Origin: an uncultured Brevundimonas sp.
GTDB lineage: Bacteria; Pseudomonadota; Alphaproteobacteria; Caulobacterales; Caulobacteraceae
DNA length: 11,627 nt
Direction of reading: 5' to 3'
Assembly (NCBI GenBank): GCA_946481425.1
Contig: CAMLNT010000064.1
Location: 1 to 11,627 of the forward strand
A program made the translations under genes and the position numbers. A model generated the notes under the pieces. That model was not told the origin of the DNA. It was given only the letters and a program-made list of their open reading frames with translations, and searched no databases. Shown here piece after piece: positions 1 through 9,219 of the stretch (within the stretch, counting starts at the first letter, position 1; the number at the start of each line of letters is the position of its first letter).

Positions 1-55
1 GAAAACCGCCGTAGGTGGAAGCCTACCGTGGGTTCGAATCCCACCCTGTCCGCCA
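1..55 (+). tRNA. tRNA-Ser (anticodon NGA, probably TGA), 3' part only
   Basis: The window opens inside the anticodon: bases 1-2 (GA) would be tRNA positions 35-36. Then come the 3' anticodon stem ACCGC (5-9), a long variable arm with stem GTAGG/CCTAC (11-15 and 22-26), a T arm GTGGG-TTCGAAT-CCCAC (28-44), the acceptor strand CCTGTCC (45-51), discriminator G52 and an encoded CCA (53-55). A long variable arm plus a GA second and third anticodon base fits serine only (NGA codes TCN codons). The AAACCG context after the anticodon resembles TGA-type serine tRNAs. The first anticodon base lies outside the window, so TGA is a preference and not seen directly. Confidence 0.93.
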
Positions 56-60
56 TTCCC

Positions 61-84
61 GGCCGACTCCGAGTGGTGTCGGCC
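61..84 (+). terminator. Hairpin after tRNA-Ser, possible terminator
   Basis: GGCCGAC (61-67) pairs perfectly with GTCGGCC (78-84). After one T-T mismatch, CC (69-70) pairs with GG (75-76) around a GAGT loop. It starts six bases after the tRNA CCA end, which is the usual place for a terminator, but no T-run follows. It may therefore be a processing or stability element instead. Confidence 0.4.
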
Positions 85-146
85 TGATCGCCTGGCGCGC
101 GGCGGCTTGACCGACGGCGCCCAGAGAAATTCGAGAGGGATCGCGC

Positions 147-617
147 TTGATCACGACTGCCGACCTGTCCGCCGCCCGGGCCGTCTGGGGAGACCAGAAG
201 GTCGCCATTTCCGAGGCCTTTGAGACGGGCGGAATAGAGGCGGCGCGCGCTGTCGCGCTGGCGCATCTCGATGCAAACTATGGCTACGAGTGGGGGCCCG
301 TCCTGTTCAAGCCGACCATGGCCAGCGGCGACCAGACCTTCCGCACGACCAAGGATGGCGCCTTGGCCTATTTCATCGGCCATTCCGACGCCTACCCCGA
401 CGATGGCGGCTTCGCCATCAGAGGGTGGCGTGCCGTACAGAGCATCACAGCCGCCGAATTCATCGAGGGCGACATCGCGATGTGGATGGGCTGGGTCCAC
501 CTGACCGACCGGGAAGGCCGTGTCACCACGGTCGACAAGAGCTTTGGTTACAGACGCGACGAGAACGGCGTCCTGCGCATCGTGCTGCACCACTCATCGC
601 TGCCTTTCACCCGCTAA
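147..617 (+). CDS. NTF2/SnoaL-like protein of unknown function (family often labelled phosphoribosyl-AMP cyclohydrolase)
   Basis: A 156-residue protein with no signal peptide or membrane segment. I choose the TTG at 147 because a GAGAGGGA Shine-Dalgarno-like stretch (133-140) lies six bases upstream and no better ATG precedes the conserved part. The sequence resembles a family of short NTF2/SnoaL-fold proteins that share the motifs VLFKPT (residues 52-57), GFAIRGW (88-94), KSFGYRR (131-137) and a C-terminal LRIVLHHSSLPF (143-154). As I recall, databases often call these proteins phosphoribosyl-AMP cyclohydrolase. None of the cysteine or acidic metal-binding motifs of true HisI are visible, so I would not transfer that function. 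The real role is unknown; the fold would suit small-ligand binding or an enzyme with a conical pocket. It ends 11 bp before the convergent lipoprotein gene and stands alone after tRNA-Ser. The fold assignment is from remembered family resemblance. Confidence 0.8.
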   Translation: MITTADLSAARAVWGDQKVAISEAFETGGIEAARAVALAHLDANYGYEWGPVLFKPTMASGDQTFRTTKDGALAYFIGHSDAYPDDGGFAIRGWRAVQSITAAEFIEGDIAMWMGWVHLTDREGRVTTVDKSFGYRRDENGVLRIVLHHSSLPFTR

Positions 618-628
618 CGGCGGCGAAG

Positions 629-985
629 CTAGCCGATCGGCTCCTGCGGAATTTCAGCGGGCGGCTGCGTCGGCGGCGCCGGGGTCGGGGCGGCGGGCGT
701 CGGCTCGGGCGCCGGCGCCAGCGGGACGGGTTCAGCCGGCTCGATCAGGATGGGGGTTTCAGGTTCTGGTTCTGGATCGGCCGCTGGCTCCGGCTCGGCC
801 TCGTCAGGCTCTGTGGGTTCCCGCCTCGGCGTTTCGGGGGGGCGGGCGGCCGGCAGGTCTTCGCCAATCGCCACGGCTTCAGGGACGTCGTCGCTCTCCC
901 AGCCGCCCTCACCGAAAACAGGCGTGGCGTCACCGCAGGCGATGAGCGGCGCAGCCAGCGCCACGATCGCAAAGAGCCGACGCAT
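629..985 (-). CDS. Small Pro/Glu-rich lipoprotein, function unknown
   Basis: A 118-residue protein. The reading frame stays open upstream to 1084, but the start at 985 is preferred because a strong GGGAGG site lies just before it and because it begins a textbook type II signal: MRR, a hydrophobic run (residues 4-15) and the lipobox LIAC with the lipidated cysteine at residue 17. The mature part of about 100 residues is low complexity, with repeated PEPEP, PAP and PPxP runs (about residues 45-115). It is acidic in the middle and has no recognisable folded domain. Such a chain is likely a disordered tether anchored to a membrane or the cell envelope; its role is unknown. It lies 58 bp downstream of the FAD dehydrogenase on the same strand and could be read from the same transcript, but nothing links it to that pathway. 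Confidence 0.75.
   Translation of the reverse strand: MRRLFAIVALAAPLIACGDATPVFGEGGWESDDVPEAVAIGEDLPAARPPETPRREPTEPDEAEPEPAADPEPEPETPILIEPAEPVPLAPAPEPTPAAPTPAPPTQPPAEIPQEPIG
631..642. repeat. 12-bp perfect palindrome at a convergent gene junction
   Basis: AGCCGATCGGCT is a perfect inverted repeat at the very 3' end of the lipoprotein gene, 14 bases past the stop of the convergent gene on the plus strand. It could help end transcription from either side, but it is short, has no spacer for a loop and no T-run, so it may be chance. Confidence 0.25.
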
Positions 986-1043
986 CAGAACCTCCCTCGT
1001 CCGCCCCGCGGAGTAAACGCCTGCGCCACCCCGGCGCCAAGGC

Positions 1044-2267
1044 TCAATGCGCGAACCTGCGGATGTCGAGGGCATCGTCGCCATGCCCTCCCTGCGCCAG
1101 GGCCACTATCCGCTCGGATGTCACCGCCGCGAGCGTCACGCCGAGGTGCTGATGGCCGAAAGCGTAGAGGATCTTGCCGTTCTTCATCGCCCCAATCGCG
1201 GGCCTGTAGTCGGGTAAAGTCGGGCGGCACCCCATCCACCGTCGCGTTCCGGCTGAAACGGGAATGCCGAGTTCCCGCACCCGGCGTTCCAGCCGCTCCC
1301 ATTTGGCCGGATCGGGCGGGCTGTCCGGCCGCGCCAGCTCGACATAGCTGGTGACCCTCAGGCCCTCGGCATGCGGAGCCAGGACCATCGACTGTTCTTC
1401 GACAATCGCTGTCGGCAGCCGCGAAGGCCAGGCGGCGCCGGGAATCTGAATTGAATAGCCACGTTCAGCCGCCAGGGGCGTGCGGGCGCCCTGTTCCTCC
1501 ATCAGCCGTCGGGAATGAACACCGGCTGCGATCAGGATCCTGTCCGCCTCAAGGATGCTGGCTCCTACCCGGACCGTGCCGTCGCTCTCAATAGCAGCCG
1601 CTCTTCCCTCAAGACGCCGACCGCCGCACTTCGCGAATGCCGCCTCGAACGCTCGCCGGACCCGCTGGGGAGAGATCAGCCGCGCAGTTCCATCGAATGA
1701 AATCCCGCCGATCGGGGGGCGCTGCGGCATGACCGCACAATAGGCCTGAAGCTCGCCCTCGCTCAGATCGCGGAGACGGGCCGGCCCCGTCGCCGCCTGC
1801 GCCCAGCGTCTGCGCCCTGCCTCCGCTTCCCGTTCGTCGAACCAGAGCGCGGCATGGCCGTCTCGGCGCATGAGACGAGGGCTGCCGGCAAGGCCCAGCA
1901 AATCCGACCAGGCGTCCACCGCCCGCACCATCAGGTCGGTCAGGACGGCTCGTCCCGCCTCAAAGGTCTGTCTGTTGCAGGCTTTCAGATAATCCAGCGC
2001 CCAGGGCGCCCAGGCGCCTGCATCCGCAATTCGGAAGTCCAACGGCCCTCCAAATGCGAAGTGCATCGCCGGAGCCGCCCTGACCGTTTGCCAGGACGAG
2101 AGCGGTTCAACCTGCTCGGCTGCAATGTGACCGGCGTTGCCGAAGGATGCTGCACGCTCCGGGGCTCCTTCGTCCAGCAGCAATGTGTCGTAGCCGGACG
2201 CCTGGAGGCGCAGCGCACAGGCTGTGCCGATCAAACCGCCGCCGATCACGATGAAAGATTCGGGCAC
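1044..2267 (-). CDS. FAD-dependent D-amino acid dehydrogenase, probably D-hydroxyproline dehydrogenase
   Basis: A 407-residue flavoprotein of the DadA/DAO family. The N-terminus holds the dinucleotide-binding fingerprint IVIGGGLIG (GxGxxG at residues 9-14) with acidic residues 32-33 at the end of the second strand. It is followed by ASFGNAGHIA (40-49), the signature of DadA-type dehydrogenases, and near the C-terminus by WMGCRP (344-349) and GHQHLG (371-376), which help close the FAD and substrate site. The GTG at 2265-2267 is chosen as start because it sits two codons before the first beta strand and has a GAGAAG stretch just upstream; the frame stays open further upstream but only as antisense of the neighbouring gene. 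The enzyme would oxidise cis-4-hydroxy-D-proline to pyrroline-4-hydroxy-2-carboxylate and pass electrons to the respiratory chain. The divergent deaminase and epimerase support this substrate. Plain D-amino acid or D-proline oxidation is the alternative. It appears to be the single-subunit type, with no small HypX/Y-like partners nearby. Confidence 0.85.
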   Translation of the reverse strand: MPESFIVIGGGLIGTACALRLQASGYDTLLLDEGAPERAASFGNAGHIAAEQVEPLSSWQTVRAAPAMHFAFGGPLDFRIADAGAWAPWALDYLKACNRQTFEAGRAVLTDLMVRAVDAWSDLLGLAGSPRLMRRDGHAALWFDEREAEAGRRRWAQAATGPARLRDLSEGELQAYCAVMPQRPPIGGISFDGTARLISPQRVRRAFEAAFAKCGGRRLEGRAAAIESDGTVRVGASILEADRILIAAGVHSRRLMEEQGARTPLAAERGYSIQIPGAAWPSRLPTAIVEEQSMVLAPHAEGLRVTSYVELARPDSPPDPAKWERLERRVRELGIPVSAGTRRWMGCRPTLPDYRPAIGAMKNGKILYAFGHQHLGVTLAAVTSERIVALAQGGHGDDALDIRRFAH

Positions 2268-2338
2268 GAGCTTCTCTAGGATTGCGCCAGAGCCAGCGTA
2301 TAGAAAATCCTGCGCATCGACAGGGGAGTGGAATCGGC
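2268..2338. promoter_or_regulatory. Divergent promoter region of the hydroxyproline genes
   Basis: This 71-bp gap separates the start codons of the dehydrogenase (-) and the deaminase (+), so both promoters must lie here or inside the flanking genes. The AT-richest part, GTATAGAAAATCC (2298-2310), holds a TATAGA-like -10 for the plus strand and CTATAC for the minus strand on overlapping bases. TTGCGCC (2282-2288) could act as a weak -35 with a 13-nt gap to AGAAAATC (2302-2309). All matches are weak, and I see no clear operator palindrome. The deaminase ribosome-binding site is AGGGGAG (2322-2328). Confidence 0.35.
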
Positions 2339-3258
2339 ATGCGGCTCTTTGATCGCGAGGCATGGAAGGGCGTCTTCCCGGCGGCCACGACCCAGTTCGC
2401 TGAGGACCTGACCGTCGATCTGGCAGCGACATGCTCCGTGCTGGACGCCCTGATCCGCGACGGCGTGCACGGCCTCATCTCTTTGGGGACCTGCGGCGAG
2501 AACAACTCTCTGGAGCCGGACGAAAAGCGCGGGGTGCTGAATGTAGCCGTCGAAACTTCGGCTGGTCGCGTGCCCGTCGTGGTCGGCGTTTCGGAACTGA
2601 CGACCGCACGCGCGGTACGGTTCGCTCAGGATGCTGAGGCCATGGGCGCTGACGGCCTGATGGTCCTGCCGGCGATGGTGTATGTGCCGACCGAAGACGA
2701 ACTGGTCGCTCACTTCCGCACGATCGCGGAGGCCACGCGGCTTCCGATCATGCTCTACAACAACCCGCCGGCTTATCGCGTGTCGATCGGCCTGGGCGCT
2801 CTGGAGAAGCTGGCCTCGATCCCGAACATCGTCGCGGTCAAGGAATCCGCGCCGGACACGCGGCGCTTCACCGATCTGATGAACGCGTTCGGGGATCGCT
2901 TCGTCCTGATGGCCGGGCTGGATGACGTGGCGCTCGAAGGGCTGATGCTCGGCGCCGAAGGCTGGATATCGGGCCTGACGTCGGCCTTTCCGCGCGAGTC
3001 AGTGGCGCTGTACGACGCCTTCGCGCGGGGCGACATGCCGACAGCAATCGAAATCTATCGCTGGTTCATGCCCCTGCTTCACCTCGATGCCGAGCATGAT
3101 CTGGTCCAGTCGATCAAGCTGTCAGAGCAGATCATGGGTCGTGGGTCGGAGCGCGTGCGCCCGCCGCGCTATCCCCTGGCCGGCACACGCCGGGCCGAGG
3201 TCGAGGCGATGGTTCGCACCGCGGCCGAGACGCGCCCCAGCCTGCCTCAGGCGGCCTG

Positions 3259-3259
<1 letters not shown>
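2339..3259 (+). CDS. DapA/NAL-family lyase, probable pyrroline-4-hydroxy-2-carboxylate deaminase
   Basis: A 306-residue TIM-barrel protein of the dihydrodipicolinate synthase/N-acetylneuraminate lyase family, close to the usual 290-310 residues. Visible family features are GTCGE (residues 50-54, the GTTGE-like loop), the catalytic tyrosine in LYNNPPAYR (Tyr140) and the Schiff-base lysine in VAVKES (Lys168). The ATG at 2339 follows an AGGGGAG site ten bases upstream. The family includes true DapA, but a paralogue sitting beside a hydroxyproline epimerase and a D-amino acid dehydrogenase is most likely the HypD/LhpC-type enzyme. That enzyme deaminates and dehydrates pyrroline-4-hydroxy-2-carboxylate to alpha-ketoglutarate semialdehyde in the cytoplasm. 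Its stop overlaps the epimerase start in TGATG, so the two are probably translationally coupled. The substrate is inferred from neighbours; the fold and active-site residues are seen. Confidence 0.87.
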
Positions 3260-6572
<3,313 letters not shown>

Positions 6573-6586
6573 AGGGAGAGACGATC

Positions 6587-6955
6587 ATGGCGGTGACCGG
6601 CATCGGCGGCCTGTTCTTTCGGGCCAAGGACCCGAAGGCGCTCGGCGAATGGTATCTGACCCACCTCGGCGTGGGGGCGCCGGAAGGCGTCTGGATCTGG
6701 AACCAGGAGGCGGGTCCGACGGTGTTCCAGCCCTTCAAGGCCGACAGCGATTACTATCCCGCCGGGCAGCAGACGATGCTGAACCTGCGCGTGGACGGGC
6801 TCGACGACCTTCTCGCCAGCCTTCGCACCGCCGGGATCGAGGTCATCACCAAGGAAGAGTGGGACGCCCATCCCGAGATCGGCCGCTTCGCCCGTATCCA
6901 CGACCCCGAGGGTAACGCCATCGAACTGTGGGAGCCCGGCAAACCGGCCGGCTGA
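6587..6955 (+). CDS. VOC-superfamily (glyoxalase/bleomycin-resistance fold) protein
   Basis: A 122-residue single-module protein. It starts with IGGLFFRAKDPKALGEWY (residues 6-23), the usual first beta strand and helix of the vicinal oxygen chelate fold. The second half carries DGLDDLLASL (70-79) and ends in GRFARIHDPEGNAIELWEP (99-117), where Glu113 occupies the common metal-ligand position of the last strand. The first strand lacks the His or Gln that glyoxalase I uses as a ligand, so a metal enzyme with methylglyoxal activity is uncertain. The ATG at 6587 is fixed by a GAAGGGAGAG ribosome site (6571-6580) that overlaps the ligA stop, so the gene is probably co-transcribed with ligA, 14 bp apart. 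Substrate unknown; members range from antibiotic-binding to isomerase and dioxygenase proteins. Confidence 0.85.
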   Translation: MAVTGIGGLFFRAKDPKALGEWYLTHLGVGAPEGVWIWNQEAGPTVFQPFKADSDYYPAGQQTMLNLRVDGLDDLLASLRTAGIEVITKEEWDAHPEIGRFARIHDPEGNAIELWEPGKPAG

Positions 6956-6969
6956 AAAACACCGTCCAA

Positions 6970-6996
6970 GTCGACCGGGTCGACCGGGTCGACCGC
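6970..6996. repeat. Three tandem copies of a 9-bp unit
   Basis: GTCGACCGG occurs twice in a row (6970-6978, 6979-6987), followed by GTCGACCGC (6988-6996). Each unit contains the palindrome GTCGAC. It lies 14 bp after the VOC stop, in the gap between convergent genes. It could be a slippage-prone microsatellite or a small binding-site array; function unknown. Confidence 0.8.
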
Positions 6997-7097
6997 TGTT
7001 GGCGCGACGTGCGGCTCACGATGTCAAAGACCGCGAGCCAGCCTAGCCGCGTCCGCAAGGCCGGGGACGGATAACTGCCATCAAAGATCGAAGGCCA
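6997..7097. other. Non-coding gap between convergent genes with weak hairpins
   Basis: The gap from 6956 to 7153 holds no convincing gene. Two weak hairpins are visible: GGCTC (7013-7017) with GAGCC (7035-7039), extended by CG/CG after one mismatch, and CGTCC (7050-7054) with GGACG (7065-7069). Neither is followed by a T-run. Either could help stop transcripts coming from the ligA side. Confidence 0.35.
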
Positions 7098-7117
7098 TAC
7101 AAATCAGCGGCCTGATC
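7098..7117 (-). terminator. Weak terminator-like hairpin after the aldo/keto reductase
   Basis: Read on the minus strand, ATCAG-GCCG-CTGAT (7116-7103) forms a five-base-pair stem with a four-base loop, followed by TTTGT. It sits about 40 bp downstream of the aldo/keto reductase stop. The stem is short and the T-run poor, so the call is tentative. Confidence 0.3.
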
Positions 7118-7153
7118 GAGCGGACGACGGGGATTTAGCGCACGCGCGGACCT

Positions 7154-8143
7154 CTAGCGGTTCAGCGCGCCCCGCGCGGCCTCGGCGTAGCGGTGTCCGG
7201 ACGCAGCGCCCTTGGGGAAGACGGCCTCGATCTTCGCAAGATCCTCGGCGGTGAGGACGATATCGGCGGCGGCGATGTTCTCTTCCAGCGTCCGGATGCG
7301 GCGCGTGCCCGGGATCGGCACGAGGTTGTGGCCCTGTGCCAGCACCCAGGCGAGCGCAAGCTGGGCCGGCGTTACGCCCTTGTCCGCAGCGATGCCCGAG
7401 ACGGCCTCGACCAGGTCGAGGTTCTTCTGGAAGTTCTCGCCCTGGAACCGCGGATTACTCCGGCGGAAATCGTCTGGCGCCAAGTCCTCGACCGAGCGAA
7501 TACTGCCCGACAGGAACCCTCTGCCGAGCGGGCTGTAAGGCACAAAGCCGACGCCGAGCTCCTCGCAGGTCGCAAGGATTTCGTCCTCAGGCTCGCGGCT
7601 CCAAAGGGAGTATTCGGTCTGGAGCGCCGTGATCGGATGGACGGCGTGGCCCCGTCGCAGGGTCGCCGGCGCGGCCTCGGACAGGCCCAGGAACCGGACC
7701 TTGCCCTCCTTCACCAGCTCGGCCATCGCCCCGACCGTCTCCTCGATCGGCGTGTTGGCGTCCACGCGGTGCAGGTAATAGAGGTCGACGTGGTCCGTCC
7801 CCAGGCGCTGGAGGCTGCCCTCGATGGCCCGGCGGACGTTGGCCGGAGACCCGTCGACCGTCAGGGCCGTGCGATCCGCATTGTAGCCGATGCCGAACTT
7901 GGTAGCGACGAAGGCCTCTTCGCGCCGGCCATTCAGCGCCTTGCCCAGCAGCACCTCATTGGTGTGAGGGCCGTACATCTCGGCCGTGTCGAAGAAGGTC
8001 AGCCCCAGATCGAGCGCCCGGTGAATCAGCGCGATCCCGTCCTGCTCCGTGGACGGCTGGCCGTAAAAGGCGCTCATCCCCATACAGCCCAGACCGATGG
8101 CCGAAACTTCGGGACCCAAGCGGCCCAGGGTGCGCGTCTTCAT
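7154..8143 (-). CDS. Aldo/keto reductase (YakC/AKR13-like)
   Basis: A 329-residue (alpha/beta)8-barrel oxidoreductase that would reduce aldehydes or ketones with NADPH in the cytoplasm. The full catalytic tetrad is visible: Asp52 and Tyr57 in FDTAEMYG, Lys82 in VATKFGI and His125 in YYLHRVD. The cofactor-binding C-terminal region includes [11 protein letters not shown] and PIPGTRR. The N-terminal [20 protein letters not shown] pattern and overall length match the YakC-like group often annotated simply as aldo/keto reductase. The ATG at 8143 has an AAGGACG site about eight bases upstream. It follows the DUF2272 gene by 77 bp on the same strand, so it may have its own promoter in that gap, where I see only an isolated TTGACA. 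Natural substrate unknown; general carbonyl detoxification is the usual guess. Confidence 0.92.
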   Translation of the reverse strand: MKTRTLGRLGPEVSAIGLGCMGMSAFYGQPSTEQDGIALIHRALDLGLTFFDTAEMYGPHTNEVLLGKALNGRREEAFVATKFGIGYNADRTALTVDGSPANVRRAIEGSLQRLGTDHVDLYYLHRVDANTPIEETVGAMAELVKEGKVRFLGLSEAAPATLRRGHAVHPITALQTEYSLWSREPEDEILATCEELGVGFVPYSPLGRGFLSGSIRSVEDLAPDDFRRSNPRFQGENFQKNLDLVEAVSGIAADKGVTPAQLALAWVLAQGHNLVPIPGTRRIRTLEENIAAADIVLTAEDLAKIEAVFPKGAASGHRYAEAARGALNR

Positions 8144-8220
8144 CAGCGTCGTCCTTCGATCTGTCGCGGTGTCACCACGATATGGCGAGGCTTGGCAGAT
8201 GTGCGCCGCCAGGTGTCAAT

Positions 8221-9219
8221 TCAAGGCGCGGAAAGCGCGCGGATCGTGGGACTGGATTCCAGCGCCAGGTCTTCGACCGGGTCTGCTCTCAGGCTGAGGT
8301 GCGCGAAATAGGCGCGGGCGCCGGGCGCGTCCTCGGGGCCGATGGGGCGCAGCAGGCCAGCATCAGTTTCTACCAGCGGCACGATGGTGAGGCTGACCCC
8401 GTTGAGGACGTTGCCGCCGATGAGGGCCATGGTTCGTGCTTCCTTATCCACCCGCACGACGATGTCACAATGAAGCGGCGCCTGTTCGCCCTGTTCGCGG
8501 CGACGGTCGGCCAGGAGCCGGTAAGCCGCCCTGCCCCGCGCATTGCAAAGCAGGTCGCCGGGACGGACTGCCACCTCGCCCGCGTCATGGGCGACATAGG
8601 CGGCTTCGGGCGCGGAACCGTCGCGGGCCTCGATGGCTTGATCGACATAGGTCCAGTGGGCGATGTCCCTCCGGAACTGGGTCATGTCGCCCAGACCCGC
8701 CTCGCACATGACCCAGCTGACGAAGGCCGCAGACCAGGGTTCAACCCAAGGCGTCTCGCCCTCCCCGTCGCGCCACTGGCGGTTCTGGCGTTCGATCACG
8801 CGAGGTCCTTCGGGGGTTGCGGACCAGTAGCCGGCGACCGAGCCGTCAGTCCGCGGATCGCTTTCCCAGGTCCCGAGGCGCGTTGCGTGGCGGACTGAGC
8901 GCGGCGCATCCAGCACGGGATTGAGGCCCTCAGCCACCACGCCCTCCGGGAGGAGGCGCGTCTCCATCACGCGGCCGTCGAAGGTCTGAAAGCCGAAGTA
9001 AGCCCACTCCTGGACGGCGATATCGACGATGCGCCGGCGGGCCCAGGCGGTCGGGCCGACCCGACAACCGCGCTGGACAACCTCCATATCGCCACGGCCG
9101 CCCGAGACGCGCTCAGACGGCGCGATCACGTCGAACTGCTCGCGCGGCAGGCGCGGCAGGCCCTGGGCCAAAGCTGCTCCAGAAGCCAGCGTAAGAATGA
9201 GCGCTAGAGCGGCGCGCAC
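8221..9219 (-). CDS. Secreted DUF2272 protein with NlpC/CHAP-like core
   Basis: A 332-residue protein beginning with a short Sec signal peptide: VRAALALILTLASGAALAQG, likely cut after ALA at residue 18, so the mature protein is periplasmic. The GTG at 9217-9219 is chosen because it gives that signal peptide directly; earlier codons in frame would add an unlikely arginine- and proline-rich tail. The core PWSAAFVSWVMCEAGLG (161-177), then AHWTYVDQAI (187-196), VRPGDLLC (218-225) and HCDIVV (250-255), matches what I remember as DUF2272. The layout resembles NlpC/P60 or CHAP amidases, where WCAAFVSW carries the catalytic cysteine, but here the position is Ser163. His250 would align with the catalytic histidine. 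A cell-wall-related role is an inference. The gene overlaps the X-Pro aminopeptidase end by 16 bp in another frame, so the two are probably co-transcribed. Confidence 0.82.
   Translation of the reverse strand: MRAALALILTLASGAALAQGLPRLPREQFDVIAPSERVSGGRGDMEVVQRGCRVGPTAWARRRIVDIAVQEWAYFGFQTFDGRVMETRLLPEGVVAEGLNPVLDAPRSVRHATRLGTWESDPRTDGSVAGYWSATPEGPRVIERQNRQWRDGEGETPWVEPWSAAFVSWVMCEAGLGDMTQFRRDIAHWTYVDQAIEARDGSAPEAAYVAHDAGEVAVRPGDLLCNARGRAAYRLLADRRREQGEQAPLHCDIVVRVDKEARTMALIGGNVLNGVSLTIVPLVETDAGLLRPIGPEDAPGARAYFAHLSLRADPVEDLALESSPTIRALSAP

Noticed and set aside
107..132. TTGACCG followed by an AT-rich GAGAAATTC as a promoter for the 147-617 gene
   Set aside because: The -35 is good, but the -10 matches the consensus at too few positions and the spacing is off.
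23..208. Minus-strand frame of 61 codons ending in GWDSNPR
   Set aside because: The ending is the classic antisense reading of a tRNA T arm (WDSNPR); it crosses tRNA-Ser and the next gene and has no ribosome site.
290..1354. Long plus-strand arginine-rich frame of 354 codons
   Set aside because: It runs through one sense gene in another frame and two antisense genes; its Arg/Gly-rich content is typical of shadow frames in GC-rich DNA.
2268..2432. N-terminal extension of the dehydrogenase by 55 codons to an ATG at 2432
   Set aside because: The extension lies antisense to the deaminase gene and precedes the FAD-binding strand that should be near the N-terminus.
6970..6996. Tandem repeats as a CRISPR remnant
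   Set aside because: The units are 9 bp and directly adjacent, with no spacers, and no cas gene is present.
8214..8219. Perfect TTGACA (-35 like) on the minus strand before the aldo/keto reductase
   Set aside because: No acceptable -10 at either 10-14 or 16-18 bases downstream, so I do not call a promoter.
7193..8311. Plus-strand frame of 372 codons opposite the aldo/keto reductase
   Set aside because: Antisense shadow: no recognisable motif and no ribosome site, while the minus strand carries a complete catalytic tetrad.
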